The notes: generated by a model from the letters alone, not told the origin. A DNA stretch of 11,622 bases from an uncultured Bacteroidales bacterium (GCA_946184255.1 CAMHFA010000014.1:1-11622), one strand, 5' to 3'. Positions 1 through 7,744 are shown, counted from the stretch's first letter. Numbers and translations are program-made.

Positions 1-36
1 GCGTTCATCCTGAGCCAGGATCAAACTCTTCTTTGT
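1..36 (-). rRNA. rrs: 16S ribosomal RNA, 5' end only (partial)
   Basis: Read on the minus strand, bases 31 down to 1 give GAAGAGTTTGATCCTGGCTC followed by AGGATGAACGC. This is the universal start of bacterial 16S rRNA and contains the site of the common 27F primer. Aligning it to the E. coli 5' end places nucleotide 1 at about base 36, give or take a few bases, because the exact processed end cannot be read from sequence. The rest of the gene and any spacer tRNAs, 23S and 5S lie beyond the left edge. Confidence 0.97.
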
Positions 37-178
37 ATATACACTATATAATTCTTAGCTCGACCCCGACAGCTTTCATTCCTAAGAAATCAACGCTCTC
101 GATTATTTTGTTCTCGGTACTTGCTTGTACTAATCTTTCAATATTGTCAATGAACTTGTGTGCTTCTAATTCCGAAGC
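37..178 (-). promoter_or_regulatory. rRNA operon leader with boxA-like antitermination element
   Basis: This is the transcribed leader between the predicted rRNA start site (about base 178) and mature 16S. It encodes no protein that I can support. At 155 down to 140 the minus strand reads GTTCATTGACAATATT, which resembles the E. coli rRNA boxA (GCTCTTTAACAATTT), the NusB/NusE-binding antitermination signal. Similar TTGACA-containing stretches are usual in Bacteroidales rRNA leaders. The leader probably also holds the 5' strand of the 16S processing stem, but its partner would lie beyond the window, so this cannot be checked here. Confidence 0.6.
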
Positions 179-215
179 GGGCTGCAAAGGTAACAACTTT
201 TTCTTTCTCCACAAA
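178..215 (-). promoter_or_regulatory. rRNA operon promoter (Bacteroidota type)
   Basis: On the minus strand the -33 box TTTG (215-212) is followed by exactly 19 bases and then the -7 box TACCTTTG (192-185). This is a full match to the phylum consensus TTTG-N19-21-TAnnTTTG used by the primary sigma factor. Transcription should start near base 178. An A-rich tract (minus strand of 227-234) lies just upstream and could act like an UP element. The position directly ahead of 16S, with no other strong candidate in the leader, makes this the likely main promoter. Confidence 0.88.
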
Positions 216-245
216 TTTTTTGTGGATTTTTTTTACCTGGTCCGA

Positions 246-2465
246 TCAATACCAAACCGCAGGCTCCGGACCCATCCTGAAGACGAGGTCTCCCCCGGCC
301 ATGATTTCGGAGTACTCGATGTAGCCCCTGCCAAGTTTCTGCCCATTCAGGGTAACATCCTGAATGTATTTGTTCTCCGGGCTAAGGCCATCAGCCTTGA
401 TCTTGAAGATTCCGCCAGGGACATTCACATCAGCTTCCTCAAACACAGGTGCACCGAACCAGAAACGGGTTGAAGCCGGTTCCGGCTCATAGAATCCAAG
501 GGCGGAAAGGACATACCAGGCGCTCATCTGACCGGCATCTTCATTTCCGGCAAGGCCCTCAGGATTGTTCCAGTAGAAATCGTGATAAACCTGGCGGACA
601 AGATCCGCGGTCTTGGATGGAACACCTGCCATCGAATAGAAATAGATGATATGATGGCTGGGTTCATTGCCATGGACATACTGTCCTATCAGACCGGTTA
701 TGTCACTGGAAACATTTTCTCCCTCAAGATGGGAATCAGCCAGGAAGAGGGAATCCAGCCTTTCCAGGAAGAAATCCTTTGAACCGTAGAATTCAACCAG
801 GCCCTCATAGTCCTGGGGAGCAAGCCAGGTGTACTGCCAGGCCGTACCTTCACAATAGTCTGTTACCTGGTGAGCTGAATGATAAGGGCTGAAAGGAGTC
901 CTCCAGCTGCCATCAGACAGTCTTCCACGGGCCTGCAGGGTCTCCTTGTCCATGTAATTCCTGTAGGAATGACTCCTCTCGCGGAAATACTTCGCATCTT
1001 CTGTCTTTCCTAAGTACTCCGCGGCTGAAGCCATAGCCCCATCCGCTATGGCATATTCCATATCACAAGCCACAGACTGGTTGTACAGGTCGGAAGGTAT
1101 GTAACCAAAGCGCTTTCTCAAATCCTGTCCCCTGTCATCACACATGGCCGTGGTTTTCAAAGCATTCCAAGCCTTTTCCTTGTCGATGCCGGGGATACCC
1201 TTGACAATGGCGTCCGCGACGGCTATGATTCCGGGATTACCGACCATGCAGTCTGTCTCATTGCCCATCAGGTGCCACACCGGCAGACGGCCCTGTTCTT
1301 CACAGATACGGATCATGGTGTTGACCATGTCCGACTCCTTCTCAGGATGCACGATAGTCATCAGAGGCATCTGGGCACGGTAGGTGTCCCAAAGCGAGAA
1401 AGTGGTGTAATTCACAAAACCACCGTCCAGATGGACCTCTCCATCGGCACCGCGGTACTCTCCATTGACATCGCAGAATGTGGCAGGAATGATCATGGTG
1501 TGGTACAATGCAGTGTAGAATATCGTCCTGGATTCAGGATCCTTTCCCTCAACCTTGATTTTCGACAGTTCCTGGTTCCAGGCATCCTTCGCAGCCTCGG
1601 CCACAGCCTCGAAATCCCATCCTTCAAGTTCTGTTTCCATGTTCAGCCTGGCATTCTCCTCGCTCACGGGAGAAATCGCGACTTTCACGAGAACCTGGTC
1701 CCCTTCGGAAGTCTTGAAGTTTGCCCTTCCGTAATTGATCGTGAATGTCTCGTCCTGGAATGTCCTTTCCCTGACGGGAATTACCTCGAATGAATCGAAA
1801 GGCTTTGAGAATTCGGCATAGAAGAACACCTTCTGATTCTTTGCCCAGCCTGCCGAGAATCGGAATCCTTTGATTGTGTGGTCATCAACGGCCTCAACCT
1901 TGGTACCATAAGCCCTGTCCCAACATCCTCCGTTCTCAAGGTCAATCACAATCGCGGACTCGTCAGATGCCGGGAATGTGTAGCGGCTGAGTCCGACACG
2001 GTTGGTGGCAGTCATCTCGGCTGTTATTCCATAACGGATCAGGGGCACACTATAATAACCTGGCCTGGCGATTTCCTTGGTACGGTCCGCATAGGACCAG
2101 AGTCCGGAAACCGGATCCGCCTCTATGCCACGGGCATACTTCACCTCCCCCACAACAGGCATGAGAGTTACGTCGAAGAGGTCGCCTATGCCAGTACCAC
2201 TGAGATGGGTGTGGGAGAAGCCTATCACCGTCGAATCACTTTCATGATAGCCGGAGCACCAGTCCCAGGACTGGGGAATACTGGTGGGGCCTAGTTGCAC
2301 TGCTCCGAAAGGAACGTTAGCCCCCACGAACACATGACCGTGGCCACCAGATCCAATCTTCACATTCACATAATCTGTCAAGTCGTTTTTCGGTGTGGAA
2401 CCGCCGGCACAGCCGGAAATCATCACGGCTATCGCCGCCATGACCGATATTCCTACATGTTTCAT
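246..2465 (-). CDS. GH92 family alpha-mannosidase, lipoprotein
   Basis: This is a 739-residue protein of glycoside hydrolase family 92, which are calcium-dependent inverting exo-alpha-mannosidases that trim mannose from N-glycans or yeast mannan. It begins with a lipoprotein signal peptide whose lipobox ISGC places the acylated Cys at residue 19. The residues after Cys (AGGST) lack the acidic surface-export signal of Bacteroidota lipoproteins, so I infer a periplasmic location. GH92 blocks appear in order: IGSGGHGHVFVGANVPFG near residue 37, GFSHTHLSGTG, the EGTAWQY block (Glu539, probable general acid), HGNEPSHH (Glu601) and GNEDAGQMSAWY (Glu642/Asp643, region of the catalytic base). The length is normal for the family and nothing is truncated. 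The start is the ATG that gives the signal peptide. No SusC/SusD or other glycan-utilisation genes are visible beside it. The exact linkage specificity (1,2 versus others) cannot be fixed from the sequence alone. Confidence 0.95.
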   Translation of the reverse strand: MKHVGISVMAAIAVMISGCAGGSTPKNDLTDYVNVKIGSGGHGHVFVGANVPFGAVQLGPTSIPQSWDWCSGYHESDSTVIGFSHTHLSGTGIGDLFDVTLMPVVGEVKYARGIEADPVSGLWSYADRTKEIARPGYYSVPLIRYGITAEMTATNRVGLSRYTFPASDESAIVIDLENGGCWDRAYGTKVEAVDDHTIKGFRFSAGWAKNQKVFFYAEFSKPFDSFEVIPVRERTFQDETFTINYGRANFKTSEGDQVLVKVAISPVSEENARLNMETELEGWDFEAVAEAAKDAWNQELSKIKVEGKDPESRTIFYTALYHTMIIPATFCDVNGEYRGADGEVHLDGGFVNYTTFSLWDTYRAQMPLMTIVHPEKESDMVNTMIRICEEQGRLPVWHLMGNETDCMVGNPGIIAVADAIVKGIPGIDKEKAWNALKTTAMCDDRGQDLRKRFGYIPSDLYNQSVACDMEYAIADGAMASAAEYLGKTEDAKYFRERSHSYRNYMDKETLQARGRLSDGSWRTPFSPYHSAHQVTDYCEGTAWQYTWLAPQDYEGLVEFYGSKDFFLERLDSLFLADSHLEGENVSSDITGLIGQYVHGNEPSHHIIYFYSMAGVPSKTADLVRQVYHDFYWNNPEGLAGNEDAGQMSAWYVLSALGFYEPEPASTRFWFGAPVFEEADVNVPGGIFKIKADGLSPENKYIQDVTLNGQKLGRGYIEYSEIMAGGDLVFRMGPEPAVWY

Positions 2466-2505
2466 CTGTGAAAAGTATTGATGCCACTAATTTAACATTT
2501 TTATT

Positions 2506-2513
2506 TATATTTG
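2506..2513 (+). promoter_or_regulatory. probable -7 box for the small gene-mutL operon
   Basis: TATATTTG is an exact match to the Bacteroidota -7 consensus TAnnTTTG. It predicts a start site near 2520 and an untranslated leader of about 18 bases before the ATG at 2538. No good -33 TTTG lies at the usual 19-21 base spacing; the nearest TTG (2478-2480) is 25 bases away. The call therefore rests on one box and on position. The 72-bp gap between the two divergent genes must also hold the GH92 promoter, but I see no convincing box for it on the minus strand. Confidence 0.45.
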
Positions 2514-2537
2514 TCTTTTACGAAACAATAACTTGCT

Positions 2538-2852
2538 ATGGGCTTTTTCACTTTTCCTGGCCAGCAGGAGCACAGGAAGTTCAACTACAGGCCGATCTAC
2601 TACGATAAGGACGAAGAAGAGCGCCGTCAGGTGTTCGGAAAGGTAGATGGCAGGCTGGATGCCGAGAAAGAGAAGGAAAAGGCTGCCGGTGAATACAAGG
2701 CCGGCGCCTACATCCGCGGATCCTGGCGCGATGGCAATTATGCCAAACGCGACAGCGGAGCAACCACAGCCCAGAAGATCATTGGCATTGTCGGCCTTAT
2801 CCTTCTTGCTGTGGTCCTGATCTATCTCTGCAAATTCTATCTTTTGCTGTAG
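2538..2852 (+). CDS. small tail-anchored membrane protein of unknown function
   Basis: This is a 104-residue protein. It has a Tyr/Arg-rich N-terminal part (FPGQQEHRKFNYRPIYYD), a strongly charged middle (residues about 24-54, rich in Asp, Glu, Lys and Arg, likely helical) and one hydrophobic segment at about residues 81-104 that reaches the C-terminus. There is no signal peptide, so the expected topology is a cytoplasmic head anchored by its tail. The stop codon is followed after one base by the mutL ATG, so the two are almost certainly co-transcribed and probably translationally coupled. I recall similar short proteins ahead of mutL in other Bacteroidales, but I know of no function. A membrane anchor next to a mismatch-repair gene does not by itself imply a role in repair. 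Confidence 0.85.
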   Translation: MGFFTFPGQQEHRKFNYRPIYYDKDEEERRQVFGKVDGRLDAEKEKEKAAGEYKAGAYIRGSWRDGNYAKRDSGATTAQKIIGIVGLILLAVVLIYLCKFYLLL

Positions 2853-2853
2853 G

Positions 2854-4644
2854 ATGGATCTCAGGATACTGCCTGGCAACATAGCCAACATGATAGCCGC
2901 CGGAGAGGTCGTGGGAAGGCCCTCATCGGTGGTCAAGGAACTTATGGAGAATTCTGTGGATGCAGGAGCCGACCAGGTCACCGTCGTTATTACCGATTCG
3001 GGAAGGACCCTGATCCAGGTTATCGACAACGGCTGCGGAATGTCCCCTGACGATGCAGTGCTTTGTTTTGAGAGGCATGCAACCTCCAAGATAGCCACGG
3101 CGGAAGACTTGCAGCAAATCTCCACCTTCGGTTTCCGCGGTGAGGCCTTGGCTTCCATTGCAGCTGTTGCGGAAGTCACCCTCAGGACCCGAGTTGAAGG
3201 CAGCGAGACCGGTTGTCAGGTCGAATTCGCCGGATCCGAGCATCTCTCCACAACTGAGGTTTCAGCTCCCAAGGGTACCAACATCGCTGTCCGGAACCTT
3301 TTTTACAATATTCCCGCAAGAAGGAAATTCCTCAAATCGGACAACGTCGAATTCAGGCACATAGTCGAGGAATTCGACAGGGTCGCCCTCACTTGTCCGG
3401 AAACAGGCTTCTCCCTGAGCCACAATGGCAAGGACATATATGTCCTTAAACCGGCCAAGTCTTTGAAGTACCGTATTATGGACCTTATGGGTCCATCGGT
3501 CGCCTCAGACCTTGTTGACATCTCCGCCGACACTTCTGTTCTTTCCCTTCGCGGCTTCGTCGGGCGCCCGGACACTGCCAAGAAGACTCTCGGCAACCAG
3601 TATTTCTTCGTCAACGGCCGTTACTTCCGCAGTCCCTATCTGCATAAAGCCGTGATGAAAGCCTATGAAGGCCTTATCCCGGAGGGAGTCACCCCGGCTT
3701 ATTTCATCTACCTTGAGACTGATCCCAAATCGATAGACGTCAACATCAGCCCCACCAAGACCGAGGTTAAATTCGAAGACGAATCTTTCGTTTTCCAAGT
3801 CGTTTATGCCGCTGTCAAGGAGACCCTGGGCAAGAATTCCTTCGCGGGAGCGATCGATTTTTCAAATCCGGAAGCGAATGAAATGCCGGTCCTGGGCAGG
3901 CACTTTTCTGAATATAAGCCCGACACCGCCCCGCAGGTACCTCTGGATCCTGACTACAATCCTTTCGAGAGTGTCTTCTCCGGGGAAGGTGATTCCGTAG
4001 AAAGAGGAGGTTACCAGCCTTCAAAATATGTTGACCGGAGGGAAGATTATGGAAGGCTCTTCGAGGAAAAGACGGTACATGTAAGCCAGACACTTATCCT
4101 GGACGGAAGGTACATTGTGTCCCCCGTCAAGGAAGGACTTATGGTGGTAAACGTAAAGAGGGCACGGGAAAGGATCCTCTACGACAGGGCTTTGTCAGCT
4201 CTCAACAAGAACGGTCATGTCACCCAGGCCAACATGTTCCCGGTCAAGGTACAGGTCGGAGTGGGCGACAGGCTTCTCCTGGAGGAAAAATCCGATCTGC
4301 TTTCTTCACTGGGATTCGACATCTCTTCGCTCGGAAATGACACTGTGGTTGTAGGTGGTGTTCCCGAAGGTTATTCCGGAGAGGCCGGTAAGGTACAGAC
4401 CATGGTCCAAAACCTGATCTTGATCCTTTCCGACGACAGCGCTTCACTTCCTGGAGTGATGGAATCTGCGATGGCTGAGAAGATTGCTCTTCTGGGTGCC
4501 TCTTCAGCTGATCCTCTGTCCTCCCCCACTGAAGCCAGGCTGTTACTGGACACCCTTCTTTCCAGTGGCAATCCCGAACTTACAAGCAACGGGAAGAAAA
4601 TCATGGCAATCTTGAATCTCTCCCAGGTGGAGAAACTATTCTAG
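2854..4644 (+). CDS. mutL: DNA mismatch repair protein MutL
   Basis: This is a 596-residue MutL, the ATP-driven matchmaker that couples MutS mismatch recognition to strand removal. The N-terminal GHKL ATPase is intact: IAAGEVV, Glu29 and Asn33 in KELMENSVDAGA, DNGCGM (Asp58), ATSKI and FGFRGEAL (92-99), followed by the NIPARRKF region. The C-terminal dimerisation half starts near residue 408 after a poorly conserved linker. Its usual metal-binding endonuclease motif, DQHRAH in the Bacteroidales relatives I recall, reads NVKRAR here (residues 433-438), so Asp, Gln and His are lost and nicking activity is doubtful. The protein ends ...VEKLF, as in Bacteroidales MutL, without the CPHGRP motif. 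It starts 1 base after the upstream stop and ends 2 bases before the rhomboid gene, so it lies in the middle of an operon. Confidence 0.97.
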   Translation: MDLRILPGNIANMIAAGEVVGRPSSVVKELMENSVDAGADQVTVVITDSGRTLIQVIDNGCGMSPDDAVLCFERHATSKIATAEDLQQISTFGFRGEALASIAAVAEVTLRTRVEGSETGCQVEFAGSEHLSTTEVSAPKGTNIAVRNLFYNIPARRKFLKSDNVEFRHIVEEFDRVALTCPETGFSLSHNGKDIYVLKPAKSLKYRIMDLMGPSVASDLVDISADTSVLSLRGFVGRPDTAKKTLGNQYFFVNGRYFRSPYLHKAVMKAYEGLIPEGVTPAYFIYLETDPKSIDVNISPTKTEVKFEDESFVFQVVYAAVKETLGKNSFAGAIDFSNPEANEMPVLGRHFSEYKPDTAPQVPLDPDYNPFESVFSGEGDSVERGGYQPSKYVDRREDYGRLFEEKTVHVSQTLILDGRYIVSPVKEGLMVVNVKRARERILYDRALSALNKNGHVTQANMFPVKVQVGVGDRLLLEEKSDLLSSLGFDISSLGNDTVVVGGVPEGYSGEAGKVQTMVQNLILILSDDSASLPGVMESAMAEKIALLGASSADPLSSPTEARLLLDTLLSSGNPELTSNGKKIMAILNLSQVEKLF

Positions 4645-4646
4645 AC

Positions 4647-5348
4647 ATGGCACAATACTACGGCTACGACAACAACCCTTCAGGCGGACTGATGGCAAGG
4701 ATTCTAGGGAATATTCCGGAAGCTACCAGAAACATATTCCTGGTCAACGTCCTGATGTTCATCGCCACCCTCATCAACAAGAACTTCATGATCGAGACCT
4801 TCGCGGTTTTCTACCCGAAGTCCCCCTTCTTCCACTGGTGGCAGCCGGTGACCTATATGTTCATGCATGGAAACTTCATGCACATATTCGTCAACATGTG
4901 GTGCCTCCTCATGTTCGGTTCGGCGCTTGAGAGGACGATTGGTTCCAAGAAGTTCGTAATCTTTTACTTCGTCGCAGGTTTGGGAGCGCTTCTGGTTCAT
5001 TTCCTTGTACAGGACATCCAGGCACAGGCAGCCCTCACGGACGGCGCACAGTTAAGCCAGGCCTACATCGACATCCTCAGAACCCCTACACTTGGAGCAT
5101 CCGGAGCGATCTACGGAATCCAGATAGGTTATGCGATGCTCTATCCAAACGACCTATGGACCCTCGTCTTCCCTCCCGTGACCCTTAAAGCCAAATGGTT
5201 CGTACTGATCTTCATGGGTATCGAACTTTTCACCGGAATTACCGGAACCATGGATGGGGTTGCACATTTCGCACATCTGGGCGGTGCCCTGTTCGGATTC
5301 CTGATGATCTTCTATTGGAAAAAATCCGGTAAACTCTGGAAGAAATAG
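4647..5348 (+). CDS. rhomboid family intramembrane serine protease
   Basis: This is a 233-residue polytopic inner-membrane protein of the rhomboid family, which cleaves other membrane proteins within the bilayer. The catalytic pair is present: Ser152 in the GASGAIYG motif and His210 in the HFAHLGGALFG motif. The oxyanion-hole pair is also present (His79 and Asn83 in HGNFMHIFVN). About six hydrophobic segments are visible, with a longer than usual loop (about residues 117-146) before the serine helix. The short N-terminal tail (about 30 residues) has no extra domain. It starts 2 bases after the mutL stop and 12 bases before the next gene, so it is part of the mutL operon. Many Bacteroidales carry rhomboid genes after mutL. 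The substrate is unknown. Confidence 0.95.
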   Translation: MAQYYGYDNNPSGGLMARILGNIPEATRNIFLVNVLMFIATLINKNFMIETFAVFYPKSPFFHWWQPVTYMFMHGNFMHIFVNMWCLLMFGSALERTIGSKKFVIFYFVAGLGALLVHFLVQDIQAQAALTDGAQLSQAYIDILRTPTLGASGAIYGIQIGYAMLYPNDLWTLVFPPVTLKAKWFVLIFMGIELFTGITGTMDGVAHFAHLGGALFGFLMIFYWKKSGKLWKK

Positions 5349-5360
5349 GATTACCTGACT

Positions 5361-6443
5361 ATGGGAAAGAGAAGGCATGACAGGAGTGTAGGCATCACCA
5401 CCAGGGCGCTGATGCTCCTTACGGCATTCCTTCTTTTCCTGACCTATGCCTCTATACTGGTCAATCCTGCAAAGGCCTGGTACATGACTGTAATCGGGCT
5501 CCTTTTCATCCCTGTGGCCGTTCTGAACCTGCTCCTGCTTTTCCATGCCATTCGAAGGAAATCCAAGGCATTCCTGATTCCCCTGCTGGCACTTATGCCT
5601 TCCATCATATTCATAGGAAGATATTTCCAGTTCTCATCCGGGGCAGATGAAAAGGGTGAAAACACAGTTAAGATAATGTCCTACAATGTAGGACGTTTCA
5701 TGCTTGGAAGGAGGAAAGACTTCAAGGGAGATGACGGCAGGAAAGCCTGCCTGGACTCGATAATGAGATTCATCAGCAAGACTGATGCTGACGTGGTATG
5801 CCTTCAGGAAGTCGACCTGGATGGGGAATATGATGTCCGGAATTTCATAAACGAGCATTTTCCGGACTACCAGTCAGGCTATTTCATGTTCATCAACAAG
5901 GATGGAGCCTACGGAAACGTAACCCTCAGCCGCTTTCCGATCACGGACAAGGGACGGTTGCAGTTTGACAAGAGTGCAAATCTGGCGATTTACACAGACC
6001 TTGAAATCGGCGACAGGAAACTGAGGGTTTACAACTGCCATTTTGAGAGTTATAACATCTCGATGGCCAAACTGGTCAAATCCTGGCAAAAGGACAGCAC
6101 TTTCGTCAGGGACACCGAAGCGAAACTGAAGAGGTCTATAACCAGGCGCCCTGTACAGGTAGACCAGGTCATGTCGGACATTGAGGAATGCCCTGTCGAG
6201 TCGATAGTAGTCGGAGACTTCAACGACAACCCGATGTCCTATACCTATTTCAGGTTAATGAAGGGAAGAAAGGACACTTTCGTTGAGGCCGGAAAAGGAT
6301 TCGGAGCCACCCACACTGCTTTGTGGCCCTTTATCAGGATTGATTACATCCTCTATCCAAAGCATTTCAAAGCCGTTTCCAACCAGATTCCCCGCCTTAA
6401 GTACTCAGACCATTATCCGGTCGTGGCAGAGATCAACCTTTAA
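5361..6443 (+). CDS. membrane-anchored endonuclease/exonuclease/phosphatase (EEP) family protein
   Basis: This is a 360-residue protein. Residues about 14-34, 41-61 and 70-88 are three hydrophobic helices, followed by an EEP (DNase I-like) metal-dependent hydrolase domain from about residue 102. Domain motifs in order are MSYNV (Asn109), CLQE (Glu150, Mg2+ ligand), YNCHFES, VVGDFND (Asp286 and Asn288), RIDYI (Asp328) and SDHYPV (Asp350/His351). All expected active-site residues are present. Three helices after a cytoplasmic N-terminus should put the catalytic domain outside the inner membrane, in the periplasm. The family cuts DNA, RNA, phosphoinositides or sphingomyelin, and the substrate cannot be chosen from sequence. 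It is the last gene of the mutL run and its stop lies 5 bases from the end of the convergent regulator gene. Confidence 0.92.
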   Translation: MGKRRHDRSVGITTRALMLLTAFLLFLTYASILVNPAKAWYMTVIGLLFIPVAVLNLLLLFHAIRRKSKAFLIPLLALMPSIIFIGRYFQFSSGADEKGENTVKIMSYNVGRFMLGRRKDFKGDDGRKACLDSIMRFISKTDADVVCLQEVDLDGEYDVRNFINEHFPDYQSGYFMFINKDGAYGNVTLSRFPITDKGRLQFDKSANLAIYTDLEIGDRKLRVYNCHFESYNISMAKLVKSWQKDSTFVRDTEAKLKRSITRRPVQVDQVMSDIEECPVESIVVGDFNDNPMSYTYFRLMKGRKDTFVEAGKGFGATHTALWPFIRIDYILYPKHFKAVSNQIPRLKYSDHYPVVAEINL

Positions 6444-6448
6444 AATGC

Positions 6449-7048
6449 CTATTGAACCGAACCGAGATCTATTAGGTTGTTAAGAAGGGCATAGACAGTC
6501 AGGCCGGCGACTGTCTTGATGCCTGTCTTGCGGGTGATGTTTTTTCGGTGGGTGATAACGGTGTAGATTGAGAGGTTCAGCTTGTCGGCAATTTCCTTGT
6601 TAAGCATGCCCTTCGCAACGCAAACAAGGATCTCTTTCTCCCTTGCAGACAGTTCCCCACCATCTGAGACAGCATCTGGCTGTCTGGTTTCCAAGGCATT
6701 ACGGAGTTTTCGCACAAGCTCGTCCTGACGGTCATACAGCGACACGGAACCGTCATACAGTTTCAGTACATCCTCAGTGACCGCAGGTCCGTCCAAGGCT
6801 ATGACTATCGAATCGCAAACGTCCGAAAGCATGTTACGGCCTTCCTTCCTGCTCTTGAAATCCAGGATCACCGGATCGATTATCACCACATCTGGATCGA
6901 CCCCCCTCAATCTGGATTCGGCCGCCTTTGAAAAATCGTGGAAAACCTCCTCCACCCTGAACTCGCCGGATTCTTCCAGGATACTTCCCAATCCCCTGGC
7001 CACTATGTCAGAAGGAACTATCAGTGAAACGGTCTTCCTACTCTCCAT
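6449..7048 (-). CDS. LuxR/NarL-type transcriptional regulator with degenerate receiver domain
   Basis: This is a 199-residue protein. The C-terminal part (about residues 132-193, LSAREKEILVCVAKGMLNKE onward) is a typical LuxR DNA-binding domain, with the recognition helix near residues 159-172. The N-terminal part has the length and strand pattern of a response-regulator receiver. Asp58 (VVIIDP) is in the phospho-acceptor place, but the Mg2+-binding acidic pair after the first strand is replaced by Pro12-Ser13-Asp14. The conserved Thr and Lys are also not evident. It may therefore respond without classical phosphorylation, and no histidine kinase gene is next to it. Its ATG overlaps the end of the RIC-type gene by 11 bases, which implies translational coupling and a shared physiological role. 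Confidence 0.9.
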   Translation of the reverse strand: MESRKTVSLIVPSDIVARGLGSILEESGEFRVEEVFHDFSKAAESRLRGVDPDVVIIDPVILDFKSRKEGRNMLSDVCDSIVIALDGPAVTEDVLKLYDGSVSLYDRQDELVRKLRNALETRQPDAVSDGGELSAREKEILVCVAKGMLNKEIADKLNLSIYTVITHRKNITRKTGIKTVAGLTVYALLNNLIDLGSVQ

Positions 7049-7727
7049 CGCGTTCGAGGTTTCTTACTGCAGGAACAAGGACATTGTCTTCGACATAGGT
7101 ATGGCGCCTCAGATCGTCGCGAAGACCGTAGATAGAGATAAGGACCCACATTTTCAACTCAGGATCACATTCTTCAGGAAGGTACTTCATCACGATATTC
7201 TTCATGTCCTCCAGTTTCTCATCCACGCTCTCGTGATGCTCTTCGAATTGGTCAATCGAATAACCTTCCGGCCTTGAGCCTTTCTGGAGTGCCTCTATGT
7301 AGGGAAAGACCTCATTCTCCTCCCTGGCAAAATGCTTTTCCAGTTCCGATTTGTATTCCACGAAAAACTTCAGGATAGCACCCTTCCTGGTCTCGTCACA
7401 AGGCTCCAGGAGACGGTCGAAAGAAGATTCCAGATTGTTCAGTGCACGACCGGTGTAATAGGTATGAGACCCACGCAGGTATCTGACAATATCCGGAATG
7501 CACAGTGATTCAATGTCCTTTGACGAAGGGACATAATCAGGGAATGAATAGACGTTGCAGATGAGCATGAAGGTCGAGATGTCCAAACCACACTGACGGC
7601 AGGCCTCATCCGCTTTCAGACCGGCATTGGAAAGCCCAACGCCCATCCTGGACATGACCTGCATAAGGGTATAGTTCATGTCAATCATGTCCGACAGTCT
7701 CATGTCGGGAGTGAAGATGTCTTTCAT
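7038..7727 (-). CDS. hemerythrin-like / RIC-type di-iron protein (YtfE/ScdA relative)
   Basis: This is a 229-residue protein with a short N-terminal ScdA-like module (about residues 8-58) and a hemerythrin-like four-helix domain (about 78-225). The candidate di-iron ligands are His88, His132 and Glu136 (HFAREE), His164 or His165, and His209 and Glu213 (HTYVE). Their spacing closely follows E. coli YtfE as I recall it (His84, His129, Glu133, His160, His204, Glu208). Those proteins repair iron-sulfur clusters after nitric oxide or oxidative stress. The N-terminal Cys-Cys pair typical of YtfE/ScdA is absent; the aligned residues are Ser33-Asn34. I chose the ATG at 7727. The frame is open upstream to 7838, but that would overlap the end of feoAB by 94 bases and adds no family-like residues. 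The gene starts 17 bases after the feoAB stop, so co-transcription is likely. Confidence 0.9.
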   Translation of the reverse strand: MKDIFTPDMRLSDMIDMNYTLMQVMSRMGVGLSNAGLKADEACRQCGLDISTFMLICNVYSFPDYVPSSKDIESLCIPDIVRYLRGSHTYYTGRALNNLESSFDRLLEPCDETRKGAILKFFVEYKSELEKHFAREENEVFPYIEALQKGSRPEGYSIDQFEEHHESVDEKLEDMKNIVMKYLPEECDPELKMWVLISIYGLRDDLRRHTYVEDNVLVPAVRNLERDGE

Positions 7728-7744
7728 GTCAGTAAAGATACAAA

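Noticed and set aside
209..234. Hairpin followed by eight T on the plus strand, resembling an intrinsic terminator
   Set aside because: No plus-strand gene leads into it; genes on both sides are on the minus strand, where the hairpin is not followed by T residues. It overlaps the rRNA promoter, which explains its A/T-rich content better.
33..473. Open plus-strand frame of 146 codons over the rRNA leader and the end of the GH92 gene
   Set aside because: It runs antisense to the rRNA leader and promoter and to a well-supported gene, and has no recognisable protein features.
2505..3179. Minus-strand frame of 224 codons over the small gene and mutL
   Set aside because: It is antisense to two supported genes and has no coherent domain; MutL motifs on the plus strand are unambiguous.
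6400..6500. Possible shared terminator between the convergent genes
   Set aside because: Only 5 bases separate the two stops, and the only complementary arms I see (AACCT and AGGTT) are over 30 bases apart with no T run.
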